Shown in pieces: positions 45,222 to 55,590 of a DNA stretch of 64,000 nt. Position 1 is the first letter of the stretch; the number at the start of each line of letters is the position of its first letter. Made by a program: the position numbers and the translations under genes. The notes beneath the pieces are model-generated. The model was not told the origin of the DNA, did no database searches, and was given only the letters and a program-made list of their open reading frames with translations. This DNA is from Triatoma infestans (taxonomy: Eukaryota; Arthropoda; Insecta; Hemiptera; Reduviidae): NCBI GenBank assembly GCA_011037195.1, contig JAAEAF010004265.1:1-64000 (forward strand). The letters are read 5' to 3'.

Positions 45222-45393
45222 TGTGTAAACTAAGTTTGCTCTGTGCAAGTCTGTGTTGTCACACTGTCTGAAAAACGCATCCTGAAGATGGGCGTACGCC
45301 CGAAACCGGTCGATGGCCATAAAATGAAGCAGGCTACCACGGAAAATGTCTCTGATGCTTTCCAGTTCTGCGGAACCAACCACCACAACAACT
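45222..45393 (+). repeat. HH1 repeat, copy 7, complete unit
   Basis: The most complete unit: GTGTGTAAACTAAGTTTGCT, CTGTGCAAGTCTGTGTTG, TCACACTGTCTG, ribozyme 45278-45315, AAATGAAGCAGGCTACCACGG, GTCTCTGATGCTTTCCAG, TCTGCGGAACCAACC, ACCACAACAAC. It serves as reference for the other copies. A TA/TG microsatellite follows immediately. Confidence 0.88.
45278..45315 (+). ncRNA. hammerhead ribozyme motif, HH1 copy 7 (intact core)
   Basis: CATC 45278-45281, CTGAAGA 45282-45288, stem II GGGCG-TA-CGCCC, GAAA 45302-45305, ACCGGT, GTC ending 45311, GATG 45312-45315 pairing with CATC. All invariant positions are kept. Compared with 31641-31678 the variable core base differs (A for T) and the stem II loop differs (TA for AA); both changes fall at positions where a hammerhead tolerates change. 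Confidence 0.82.
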
Positions 45394-45394
45394 C

Positions 45395-45428
45395 TATATA
45401 TATATATATATATATATATAATACGTGC

Positions 45429-45461
<33 letters not shown>

Positions 45462-45462
45462 A
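45395..45462 (+). repeat. (TA)n / (TG)n microsatellite
   Basis: TA repeat 45395-45421, a CGTGC interruption, TA again, then TG 45442-45460. Confidence 0.93.
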
Positions 45463-45566
45463 GTGTATGTATGTATGCGTTTGTATCTCAATATCAAATT
45501 GGAGCTGTCTGCGAGTTTCCGGTTTTGAGATAAATATTTTGTTCACAAATGCACACACACTAGTGT

Positions 45567-45882
45567 ACAGGGTGTTAAAAAAAATTGCCGAATATTTTGA
45601 GAGGTAGTAGAACTCATCGAAACAGGAAAACCAAGTCCAATAATCATGAGTCCGGATACGCATGCCTACCTTCCGACATCTGAGTACTTGTCCATAGGAG
45701 GTGCTCAACTTGACGTCCATCCATGGCAAAGCATCCCTTTTCCCTTCGGCGCAAAGAACCCTTCTTTGAAGTTGACCTGGTTGTTTTTGTACGTGCTGGC
45801 ATGCACTGAGGACGCAATCCTGTAGTGTCTCACATCGTTGACTGGAGCGGCGTAGACAGATTCTTCAAGTGTCCCCATTACC
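45567..45882 (-). mobile_element. Tc1/mariner-type transposon 3' end, truncated
   Basis: The outer end, TACAGGGTGTTAAAAAAAAT at 45567-45586, is a typical inverted-repeat end of the IS630/Tc1/mariner superfamily with a TA at its edge. Inside, on the minus strand (about 45775-45705), is SLRRREKGCFAMDGRQVEHL, matching the transposase C-terminus ending in a G-x-x-[VF]-E-H/Q-L motif. The catalytic domain and the other end are missing; the element is cut off where BEL/Pao sequence begins. Confidence 0.65.
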
Positions 45883-46845
45883 AAAAGTTTAGGGGGCTGT
45901 CAGTATTGGCCAATGAAGGAAAAGATTTAATACTCCATTAATGGTTGCATTACCGGAAGATAGAGTTAAATCAGCTAGACCCTTTGAAATAACGGGGGTC
46001 GATTATTGTGGACATTTTTTAATTAATCAGGATTGAGAAAAATAATAAAAATAAAGTTTATGTCGGGACGTTTGTTTTACTACAAAAGCAGTTCACCTGG
46101 AATTAATTACCGGGTTTACAACAGATGCCTTTCTTGCTCGTCGAGGTAACCTAGAATTATATGTTCCGACAATGGTACGAACTTTGTTGGAGCTGCAAAG
46201 GAATTAGCGAGATGGTTAAGAAAAGCTAACAATGACATCTCGGAACAGATGGGGATGGAATGGAATTCTTCCACCAGGAAGTCCTCACTTTGGGGGACTA
46301 TGGGAAGTTAGTGTAAAACAATTCAAGCGTCAATTTATTAGAACAATGGGTAGAGCATTATTGTCTTGTGAGGACACTTACACTTTGATAACTCAAATCG
46401 AAGCCTGTCTGAATTCTCGGCCATTAACTCCTCTTTCTGCAGATGCCAATGATTTCTCTGCCCTTACTCCCGCTCACTCCTTGTTAGAAGGAAGTCTTCT
46501 TTTGCCTGCGGAGCCAGACCGAACCGAGAAACCAAGCAACCGATTGAGGAGATGGCATTATTCAACAATTACATCTAGGTTTCCAGAAAAAGGGGAGTTT
46601 CAAATCTTTAACAACCCTCCAGCAAAAAATAATTGCAAACCCCAAAGGAAAGTTTAAATGTGGGTAGGCTAGTTAATGTTAAGGAAGATAATGTGCCTCC
46701 TCTGCATTGGAAGATAGCCAGAGTCATTCAGATGCACCTTGGTAAGGTTGGTGTAGTAAGAGTAGGCATAAAGTGAGTGAGGCTGCCTATAAGAGGCCAA
46801 TGGTGAACGTGTGTAAGCTTCCCATTGAACAATGAAGGACATTTG
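45883..46845 (+). pseudogene. BEL/Pao retrotransposon integrase remnant
   Basis: Reading order: LPEDRVKSARPFEITGVDYC (about 45945-46010; first catalytic Asp in VDY), KVYVGTFV then, shifted, KAVHLELITGFTTDAFLARR (46080-46145), SDNGTNFVGAAKELA (46167-46211; second Asp), then 141 open codons from 46232 with PPGSPHFGGLWEVSVKQFKR (Glu of the DDE triad in LWE), QIEACLNSRPLTPLSADAND and LTPAHSLL. The tail, VKEDNVPPLHWKIARVI (46689-46740), is the C-terminal BEL block. Several frameshifts and stops. Protease, RT and LTRs are not in the window. Confidence 0.9.
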
Positions 46846-47640
46846 AGGGTATACATTATAGAAATTTTTCTTTTCATTGAACATAAAGAAAAAACTTTCA
46901 TACAGTTATTTGATATTGTTTAAATATTTCTTAGCAAGGAATGTGATTTATGATTTGTTTTTTGCGTATCGACTACGGTGGTCATTAGCGCTTCTAGCCA
47001 TTTATTTCTTTCTAATTCTAAAGCTACTCGAGCTGGAATCGTACATGCTAACCTGTGTGGCTTGCCTGCTCAGCAAGGCAAGGAGGAGCCACAGGCTTTC
47101 GAGGATCTACCTACACATCTCCTCTTACATCATCGGTCTAGTCGACGAGGAGGAGTGTGGATTTTCGTTTGTGCCATTACTTATTTTAATAATCACTGGG
47201 GTAGGTTCAGACTAAAGTAAAATCCTGATGTTTAATATAAATGCTTTGTGTATAAACTAGAGTTTATTAAGAGTATTATTTAAGCTTAAATAATATCATT
47301 AATACTAGGTAAAAAATACTACTAACATTGCGAAGGTGGCTATTTACTGTGCAGCACTTGTAACTAATGTTCCTGCACATCCTAAATGATCTAGACTAAA
47401 GTTGACTAATGGGGTTGAATACTTCTATAATTTTTGTCAATTTCCTTCATAAATAAAAACCTACGCTAAGCAATCATGCTAACATTCTCGCCAATAAATA
47501 CAATAAGACCAATAAAACACATTCATGCTAAATAAATACATTACCGCCTAGAATTACATTCAGATCAATTAAACACATCAAGCTAATAAATACATTCTCG
47601 CCAATGAATGCATTCATACTAATGATTGATTCATATTAAG
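46846..47640. other. no recognised gene; possible BEL LTR and LINE 3' UTR
   Basis: Two overlapping frames are open at 46877-47220 (112 and 80 codons) without known motifs. 47480-47640 has imperfect repeats of ATTCTCGCCAATAAATACA-like units and may be the 3' UTR of the minus-strand LINE that begins further right. Confidence 0.4.
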
Positions 47641-47650
47641 CATTCACACA

Positions 47651-47680
47651 AGGGGAAAGTACTCGATATTCCTTTCCCCT
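47651..47680 (-). promoter_or_regulatory. stem-loop 1 in LINE 3' region
   Basis: Perfect 9-bp stem AGGGGAAAG/CTTTCCCCT (47651-47659 with 47672-47680) around the 12-base loop TACTCGATATTC. It is paired with stem-loop 2 at 47705-47734, which has a different stem but nearly the same loop. Confidence 0.7.
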
Positions 47681-47704
47681 TTATAATAACTGAACTAACC
47701 TAAC

Positions 47705-47734
47705 TGGGTGAAGTACTTGATATACCTTCACCCA
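47705..47734 (-). promoter_or_regulatory. stem-loop 2 in LINE 3' region
   Basis: Perfect 9-bp stem TGGGTGAAG/CTTCACCCA (47705-47713 with 47726-47734) around TACTTGATATAC. Against stem-loop 1 three base pairs differ and all three are compensated on the other strand; the loop has two changes in 12. The paired changes suggest selection on the structure, possibly as an RT recognition site in the LINE RNA. Confidence 0.7.
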
Positions 47735-47868
47735 TCACCTAACCTAACTACTAACCTAAATTTTATTGTATACTTTTTATCTCTCAAATAAGCAAATAAC
47801 CTCCTTATATAAAGGGAACCCTCTTGTACAACAACGCGGTGGTTATGTGGCAGGCTTGCTCTTTCTCT

Positions 47869-48125
47869 TTATGTACGTAGAGCCTGACACCCTTCTAACA
47901 CGTGGGCCACCGTCAGCCACTCTCGGCATCGAGGGCACTTCGGTCTTCTTTCACCAATAAGAAGATGCCCAAGGGTCATACGTGTGTGACCCATCCTTAG
48001 CCTCGTCAGAATAACTGATTCATGTCGCGGGTAATTTATTTTCGACTGTAGCACTTCGCACACATTTTTCACAATTTTTCATTTGTTCTATGCCACTGAA
48101 TGTGCCTTTTTTTATTTATAAGATA
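47869..48125 (-). pseudogene. LINE ORF2 C-terminus, downstream of the Helitron
   Basis: 67 codons from 48072 contain LTRLRMGHTRMTLGHLL and the knuckle CPRCREWLTVAHVLEGC (C-x2-C-x8-H-x4-C), the standard end of this LINE group. The open sequence continues that of 49080-49330 if the Helitron is skipped. Confidence 0.8.
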
Positions 48126-49078
48126 CTAGCTAACCCGACCACGCTTCGCTGTGGGTCAGCCTGATTTTAGGCTTAACCATGCGTGATTTTGATAATTTGT
48201 TTCGATGCTTTGGAATACTCTGTCTACTAATTCTTCTTTTGAATGTACAGTGTTGCAGAATTAGATAGGAAGGTGATTTTTCCCGTTTCCGGATTTGTAG
48301 GAGCAGTGCCGTTATCGAGTTCGAGTAATAGTCTTGAAAATATGGCAGCTGTTGGATCGTTTTGAATTTGAACCCTCATATTCGTTGTTAAATACATTTT
48401 TTTGCTGAGTTGAATATTTCAAGCAGGCATGCAATTCATCAGCTGGTGTTGAGCGAGGTATCACAAGAAGCGTTTGTCTGAAGGCAGCGGCTAGTAACAC
48501 CACTGCTCCACCAAATGGAACCTGATTATTTCGCAAGTCTTTCAATGTATGGTCTAATGCTTCCAATGACTTGTTATAAGCCATCATACACTCATCCCAT
48601 ACAATGATTTTGCACGCCCGAAGAACCTATCCCATTCCTGATGTTTTAGAAATGTAACATGTTGGGTTTTCTGTGAAGTGCATGTTTAGGTCATGACAGC
48701 ATGCGCTGTTCTACCTCCTTCCATCAACGTAGCAGCAATACCTGAAGAAGCAAATGCTAAAGCAATATGGCCGTTTGAACGGATTTTAGCTCGGAATTTC
48801 CCGTTTCCGTGGGAACTTCGGAATAGAGGTAGTTATAAGTAGTTGAGAAAGAGTTCAAAGAGTGAGCCACCATCGCAACGCGTCTGAGGCTATTTCTGCC
48901 AATCTCGCGAAACGCTCGGAGAAGTTCCCGTTTCCGTGGGAACTTCAGGGTAAAAAGTATATATAAACACTCTTATATAGAAATGCAACGTTGTGTGAAA
49001 ATTACAAGTCAATCCATCGACTACTTTTCGAATTTTGCGGCCACAAACATACGGATGCTGAATTTTTATATATATAGA
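48126..49078 (-). mobile_element. non-autonomous Helitron, 953 bp, complete ends
   Basis: On the minus strand the element starts TCTATATATATAAAA (from 49078) and ends CTAG (48129-48126), preceded by a hairpin CCAC-AGCGAAGC-GTGG. Flanking bases are A (49079) and T (48125), the AT target that Helitrons use without duplication. It carries a decayed Pif1-type helicase: ASSGIAATLMEGGRTAHAV (near 48755-48700), then 91 codons from 48587 with AYNKSLEALDHTLKDLR, FRQTLLVIPRSTPADELHAC. The Rep domain is missing. GTTTCCGTGGGAACTTC occurs twice inside (48800 and 48927). Confidence 0.88.
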
Positions 49079-49079
49079 T

Positions 49080-49480
49080 TTCATGAAAATTTGTAAGTCA
49101 GTGGGGCGCACACGGGTGACATCTTCAGTATATGTAGAGGCAGCGCGTTTGGCCGCCTCATCCGCCTTTTCGTTACCGGACACACCAATGTGGCCTGGCA
49201 CCCAGGCGGACTTCACCCTTAAAACGCATACTGTTAACTGAAGCACTGAGTTGTAAATTTTTATGATCATTGGGCCTGTCGAGAATTTATCCCTGAATGC
49301 CATTAATACGTCCGTCAATATTAGTGACATTATATTTTTTATCTATTATTAGGTTTATGGCGCGGCAAATTCAAATATTTCCACTGTGGTCACAGTTGTA
49401 TATTGAGGAAGTGTCCAATTCAGGGTAACTTTCCCCACGTACACAGCGCTCTTCGACCCGTCTGTAAAGACAGCCGGAAA
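49080..49480 (-). pseudogene. LINE RNase H domain, upstream of the Helitron
   Basis: AVFTDGSKSAVYVGKV near 49475-49430 gives the first RNase H block, and SAWVPGHIGVSGNEKADEAA (about 49215-49155) the last, with the His and Asp of the active site. Between them the frame is disturbed. The reading is cut at 49079 by the Helitron. Confidence 0.82.
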
Positions 49481-49789
49481 TCTTTATAAAAGTTTAAAAG
49501 TTCTAGCAATTTTTGTCTATAGACGGCAGATGGCGTTTCTTATTTTTTATATATTGCCAGGTCCATACTGACGCTTGCGGAAGATAATAACCAGGGAGGT
49601 GAAAACGCAAAGCCCTATCCCTCAACTGGACCAAATTCTATTCTTTCAGCATCAAACAGCTCTAGAGCTCGGACCCCGAGAGATCGCGTCCGTGAAAGTT
49701 GTTGAAGCTATTCTTCATCATGTGGGCTCTCGAGTATAGTACGAAATAACCGATTAAATCGTTTTCCCCATATTCCGGCGATATAAGTC

Positions 49790-51000
49790 AGGTTAAGGGG
49801 GTAGCATCCCCGACACTACATAGAGGCTCTGTAGTGGACTAGTTCGGAAGACGGCTGTGAACAATCTAATTCCTTCATTATAAATACTATCTAACAACCT
49901 CAGGCGTGACTTGCGCGCTGAACTATATATTGATGCTCTATATTCTAATTTGGAACGGGTTAGTGAAATCAAGATGTGCTTTAAGATATTCCGCTCCGCA
50001 CCCAATTTGTAGCTGCCAAGAAATTTCAAAATATCGAGGGTTCTCCTTGTTTTCTTATAGGTATGGTCTATATGATTTTGCCAGGTTAACTTAGTATCGA
50101 ATATGAGACCCTGGAATCGGATGCTTTCTTTATAGTACATTGGTGTGCCATCCAAAGACAAAATAGAAGAACTATACTCATGTCTTAAACGGCAAAAGTG
50201 TTTGCACACCGTCTTAGTTTTAGAAAATTTAAATCCTTTCCTCGAAGCGTCATCAGCCACTCTGTCTATTGCCTGTTGTAGGGTTTCTTAAACCTCATCG
50301 AGGTTACTCCCTGATAAATAAAGGGCGAGGTCATGAATATATAAAGATACTTGTTCTCCTACAAGTTCGGCTAGACAGTTAACCGTAACACCGTAAATAA
50401 TGTAACACTTAGTACCAACCCCTGTGGTATTCCATACCGACCCTAATCCCACTCGGAACCTTCGCGTCTCTAAAAAGCCACGGAAGAACCTCGGCAGTTT
50501 CCCTCTCAATTCCGCAGAATCGCATATCACCACGTCGATCATAAGCCTTCTCAAGATCAAAGAACAAGGCCAGCAAGTGCTCCCTACGCATAAATGCGTT
50601 TTGCACGTAGATCTCAAGGTGGCTCATTTGATCCAACGTGGAGCGATACCTGCGAAATCCTGCTTGATGCTGTAAAGTCCTCTCGTTTCTAACACATACG
50701 ACTAATCTATAAAATTATAGATTCGAGGACCTTCCTCAAGCAGGTGGCCAACGAAATAGGTCTGTAACTATAGGGATCTTTAAGGTCAGAGATATTTTCT
50801 TTAGTGTCTTTCATAGTCTAGTCATAAATCTTTAGGGTCTTTTCATTCTGGGTATTGGCCGGTCCCCCATATGCTATTATACAACGGAGAAGTCCTTCCT
50901 TTCCAGATGCGTTCATATTTTTTATCATAGCATACGGGATCCCATCCAATCCTGGAGCAGAATCCTTGCATTTCTTTAAAGCATTTTCGAATTCTTGCAT
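49790..51000 (-). pseudogene. LINE reverse transcriptase remnant
   Basis: Blocks in order on the minus strand: ALKKCKDSAPGLDGIPYAMI (about 50990-50930), LLALFFDLEKAYD (50580-50540), then RT block YIHDLALYLSGSN with the catalytic site at 50330-50341 as YIHD: the first Asp of the usual YxDD has become His. 155 codons from 50260 follow with GFKFSKTKTVCKHFCR, FQGLIFDTKLTWQNHI and LGAERNILKHIL. The catalytic substitution, several stops and frameshifts make it dead. Confidence 0.85.
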
Positions 51001-51349
51001 TGTCAGCGGCTCATTAAATGTTTCATTGATGGCAGTCTAGGAGATGTTGCTCCTCGTCACCTTTTCGCCGGAAAAATTCTGCCGAGTAACCCAGTGAGCT
51101 AGATACTTGAGCAAAAGTCAAGCCAGGGCCTCAGCCACGTCCCTCGGCTCGGTGACGACGACAACATTAACTTTTATTTCTGGTATCGACGGGGTTCTGC
51201 TTATCGCCCAGAGAGGACTCTTATCTATCCCACACCTCCTTCAATATCGATGATGTGGAAATCTTTGACAAATAGGAGGTGAGGGTTTCCTTTTTAGTTA
51301 GTTTAATTAGATACTTCTCCCTGGCTCTTAGTCTTTATTGTTTATTAAG

Positions 51350-52140
51350 GTTTATTGCCGCGTTTGCTGCCTTGCATTCCGGAGTCCACCAAGGAACGGG
51401 GGTTCTTGCGATCCTCCCGCCAACCCTAGGAGTGGTGCTACCGGCCGATGCACCAACGCTTTTATAAACATATGTGTATCGAGGGTGACATCCCCAGTAA
51501 GAGCTGGTGTCACCACTCTGGCGGCGTAAGCAGGCCAGTCTGCTCTTTTGATGTCGTATCTCCAAGGGATCACATAATCTGACCTGGAGATGGAGCTCGA
51601 TACTAAGATTGGAAAGTGGTCACTATGGTATAATTCATCTAATGTGGTCCATTCTACGCGAACTGTGTGTGTTGACTACACTCAGGGCAATTGCACTAAA
51701 GTTTCTGAGTATGCATTAAATCGTGTTGCTTCACCACTGGTGAGGAGCATCATGTTAGCATTATCTATAATCTCCTCAAGCGTTCTGCCTCGAGCATCAG
51801 TCGTAGCTAACCCCCATCAGGTGCTGTGAGAGTCGAAGTTACCCATTAACAACACCGACGCATGGAGCTGCGAGAGCAGATTCTCCAGATCACTTCTCCG
51901 CCATAACATATCTGGCAGGTAAATACTAACTAAAGCGACCTGCAGTGGTGCAGTCAGACGCACGGCAACAGCTTGTAGATCAGATTGGAGGGGTAGCCGT
52001 TTGCTGGAGACATTTTCCCGTACGCAGACGGCCACTCCACCCTGCGTCCTCCCATCTGGGCATTTGCTATATGTAATATACCCAGGGATTCGAATGAATT
52101 GTCCGGGGCGAATCTTTTGTTTCTTGGAGGCACAAATCAA
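51350..52140 (-). pseudogene. LINE AP endonuclease domain remnant
   Basis: 107 codons from 52140 read QKIRPGQFIRIPGYITY, GGVAVCVRENV, VALVSIYLPDM and LLMGNFDSHS (the usual GDFNSH motif with Asp/Asn changed). In another frame ELYHSDHFPILVS (near 51640-51605) is the final SDH motif with intact Asp-His, and PWWTPECKAANAA (near 51390) follows as the linker. The metal-site motif change and frame breaks show an inactive copy. Confidence 0.85.
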
Positions 52141-52429
52141 ATGGGCGGTGTTCCGCCACTATTCGGCGTGGTTCTTCTGTATTATTCATCCATATGTTCC
52201 ATTGGGGATGGACTCACACATTCATATTTAAAAGTAAGCATACCTGGCAGTATCGTTTTAATGACCAATGGAAAACTAAACTTTTGCTAATTATAATTTT
52301 ACTAAAATGGATAAATATGAACATATTACGTATTAATAAAATAGATACATGGATGCTGAACCAAGGAGTCATAAAATATTTAATGATATAGATTCTTAAT
52401 CAGTGGCACACATTTTTCTACGTTTGCCC

Positions 52430-53640
52430 TTGGGCCAAGCCTTCTTTTTTCGTCTGGGCGGGCGATTGGAAGTATTTCCGCCCCCTGATTCTGATGCTTA
52501 GATATCTGTCCCCAGCACTGCCATTGCTACTTTGGAGAGTGGGTGCCAATACTAGAAACTGGAGGTCTTCCAGCTGATTTAAGGGTTTTCCCCTTAATTC
52601 TTAATGAGTAGAATGAGTAACAAGGGGGAGGTAACATAGATTTTGCTTTGGCTACTGGTGCCCCTTGAGGAACGTTCTGTTTTGGAGGTCCCGCCTTGGG
52701 AATAGCTCCTCCCTTGATTGAGGAAAAGCTAGCTGGTAGGATTTCTCCCTCCTTCATGATAGTTTCCCTTAGGGCCGGGGATAGGCATTTCGTATTTTGC
52801 CCCTGTGTATTAACAAGGTTTGGAATGAAATGTGCCACTGATAGGAATGCCCTCATCTTTTCTGCATGACATTTCATTTGTTGCATGTGATTTACTTTCA
52901 ACAAATATCTTAACCTCATGGTAAGGCAATTGTTGTAGTGTTTTAACTTTCTGTATTTCTTTTACTTTTGCAAAAATTGGGCACCTCGGGGATCTAGCAT
53001 TATGCTCCCCGCCAAAATTCACAAGTTATTGGAGGTGTGCATTCGCCTTCATGTTTAGGTTTCCCGCACTCGCACACCGCCTATATCTAAAGAATCTAGC
53101 CTAATTATCTTCTTCTAAATCGATGAATTTAATCCCCACTTCGCTTTTCTTTCGGTGGCCACGCTTGGCTTTCTTCCTCGGCGGGGAAGAAGGGCTATAG
53201 GGTTGCAATGTGATCTGCATTCCAGAAGATGATTTTCCACAAGTAATGTCTATTTCCATGCCGAGTCTTTGTCCATTTTGATATATAGGAATGAGGATTA
53301 GGGAACTGGGGAATGGGGGTGATGGAAGTAGAAAGATTTTGGGTGGAAGTAGATAAAGGGAAAGAATTATCTGGTATAGGGGTAGGATAGAGGTAAGATG
53401 GAGACGAGTTGGTGGGCAAGGTCCAGAAAAAGATTATTATTACCCATCATAATAATATGAATTTCATCAGGGCACGTGGTCCCGCCGCCACGGACGCTCT
53501 AGTGCAATTACCCGGGTAGACCGGGTACTCTGACATGGTCCGGTGCCCCGGAAGACAGCGTTCCAATATCGAGATATCGACCCAGAAACCACCTGAGGCG
53601 GAATTCCCTAGTCTTCCTGGAGTCGGGCTATTCACCAGAT
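52430..53640 (-). pseudogene. LINE ORF1 (gag-like) remnant
   Basis: Zinc-knuckle text is visible on the minus strand around 53085-52985: CECGKPKHEGEC, TPPITCE, then in a shifted frame FGGEHNARSPRCPIF, together a set of CCHC motifs typical of LINE ORF1. A Pro/Ser/Thr-rich segment (53419-53290) and basic KKKAWPKGKRRK (near 52430) lie on either side. ORF1 proteins bind LINE RNA. Broken by many stops. Confidence 0.65.
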
Positions 53641-55384
53641 AGGGCTCTCGGTGAAGCCAAGCAGGTCGTCGTCTCCCTCACGTTCAGCCCCAAAGTCTCG
53701 TACCAGCACGCCCAAAGTTTCTTTTCCACCCCAGCCCCAAAGTCTCGTGCCAGCAAGCCCAAGGGAGAGGTATTTATACTCGGTGTTCTCAACGAGTTCG
53801 TTTCCTTGTTCGTGCGCTGTGTGTAGTCGTCTGTAAAGTGTTGAGTGTTCAGGTGTAAGTGGGTGTGTGTGGTGGCGAGCTCGAGTTTGTCTGTGGGATC
53901 GCTAGACTCAAGTAGCTGCACACAACAACTACCTCTGCAGGCCCTTTGTGTACTGTGTGAATGTAGGGAGGTATTAGTGTAAGTGTTGTAGTATTGTTAG
54001 ACTGGGATAACCGCAGGGACGCCAAGCTCACTGAGGAAACGGCTAGTCCACTTCCCCCTACGGGATATGATGTTGAAAGTCCATAAGCTTTCAAGGTGGC
54101 GATGATGTTGAGGCTGTATAATGTTGATTATATTATTTAATTCTTTAACTATATTTGTAATTATTACTTGTTTGTAGATGTTTGTTGAGAAAGTGATCTG
54201 ACTACACAGGTTTGTAGTTGTGGTGGAAACGGAGTGGGAAGCACATTTGAGTAGGGATTTTATTTTTAGCTCAACGGAGAGCAAAAGGGGTAGTTCAGTT
54301 TCAATTATAATATTTATTGTTCGTTTGTGGAGTCAATCTTCTTTTGTACAGAGGACAAAATAAAAACGGGAACAATTTCAGGCTCACTTACGATTAGCTA
54401 ATAAGACAAATAGCTATACAGCTCATGTTAGCTTAACAGTCAGTGAAGTGAGCGACAGAAACGTTGAACGTAAACATGTTTCTGCACAATCTTTTTAAAC
54501 CAAACTCTGAGGATGAATGGAAATATGCGACCCGGAATAAATAGAAAAAGAAGCAACCATGGGCACTGCTACCTGGCACAATATATAAAAATTAACTTCT
54601 GAATATATATTCACATGTTTTGGAAAATTTTGTGGCCAGATATCCCCAATAGTTTCAACGAACGAGCAATAACAATAAAACCATGTAATACAATTTGAAT
54701 AAAAAAATAATTATACAAGGAAGCTAACAAACAGGACAGAGGAACCTGCAATTTAGCATTAGCCATCTATTATGAAATGTGCAGTCAGCGTCCTTTCAAT
54801 TGCTGATTACAGAGTGTGTCTGCATTCAGTCTGCACCCTACATTAAAATTAAAAGAGAGGATGGCTGAAAAGAAGCAATTAATGAAGATGCAAGGAGATC
54901 GATTTTTATTTGTAAGTTATAAAACATACGGTGGTTAGAGTCAATGGTTCTCCACTCGTGCTCTGAAATCCTTCCCGATCGAGATATCCCATTAGCGCCT
55001 CTTTAAAAACATAATTTTGCATTTTAGAGACTTTTTTTAAAGCCTACGTTTTCTCCATTCAAAAAGGAAAGTGAATAAAAACAAAGTTTCCAAATAAGAA
55101 TTTATCCTTAATTTACATTTTCTGTTCCTCTTCGAAATAAGAGAAAAACATAATGTACGTGAACACCAAACTCGAACGCGAATTCTCAGCGAACAGCAAG
55201 TTAATTTTATTCTAAAGTCCACAGTGCAATGTTTGTTCTGCCCCTGTGAACTTCCTACCTTTGGTCATATACCCCAGTATCCAACACCCACTCTTGATAT
55301 TAAGCAATCCACCTACATCATATAAGATCCCTCTATTTCCAGCGATGCTGGATTTCTTAATTTGAAGCAAATTAGTTGGAAGTG
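53641..55384. other. possible LINE 5' UTR, then no gene
   Basis: 53680-53765 holds an imperfect tandem repeat of about 50 bp (unit beginning AGCCCCAAAGTCTCGT). The GC-richer sequence up to about 54000 could be the LINE 5' UTR. 54300-55380 is AT-rich; frames there are short with no motif. Confidence 0.4.
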
Positions 55385-55590
55385 CCACTATCTATAGACT
55401 ATGATTTTTTGAGTTTTTTAAATTTTCTCGAAAATGGCAACAACTATTTTCCATAAACTCTGAAAGCCAACGGCACAGGTTAAAAGAATCACTTTTATAT
55501 GGACACATGTTTCTAGGAAAATTTATTTTAAAATGTTCTGAGGAATCTGTGTTATCTAAGTTATTGGCACAGTCTTCTGGGCTACAAGTA
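55385..55590 (-). repeat. X-family repeat copy
   Basis: TTTTCTCGAAAATGGCAAC, TTTTCCATAAACTCTG, TCACTTTTATATGGACAC, AGGAAAATTTATTTTAAAAT and TGAGGAATCTG in order; the inner module of family X. Confidence 0.65.

Larger units (their letters stand above)
47641..53640 (-). mobile_element. long LINE, minus strand: gag-like ORF1, APE, RT, RNase H; interrupted by a Helitron
   Basis: Read from about 53640 down, the minus strand shows in order a gag-like ORF1 with zinc knuckles, AP endonuclease, RT, RNase H, a Cys-rich C-terminus and a 3' region with two stem-loops. This is the order of I-type LINEs. Without the 953-bp Helitron (48126-49078) it is about 5 kb, close to full length for its class. All ORFs are broken by stops and frameshifts. 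The 3' end is not marked by a clear poly(A). Confidence 0.85.

Noticed and set aside
45395..45729. Tyr/Ile/His/Thr-repeat proteins across the TA/TG tract
   Set aside because: Translations of a microsatellite and of the mariner fragment in wrong frames.
46877..47220. Two overlapping frames (112 and 80 codons) after the BEL integrase as a possible accessory gene
   Set aside because: Neither has a known motif, and the hydrophobic one is AT-driven. The region is more likely BEL LTR or spacer.
47690..47765. CCTAA-rich stretch resembling arthropod telomere repeats (TTAGG)n
   Set aside because: Only a few scattered units (CACCTAACCTAACTACTAACC) around the stem-loops; too short and irregular for a telomeric array.
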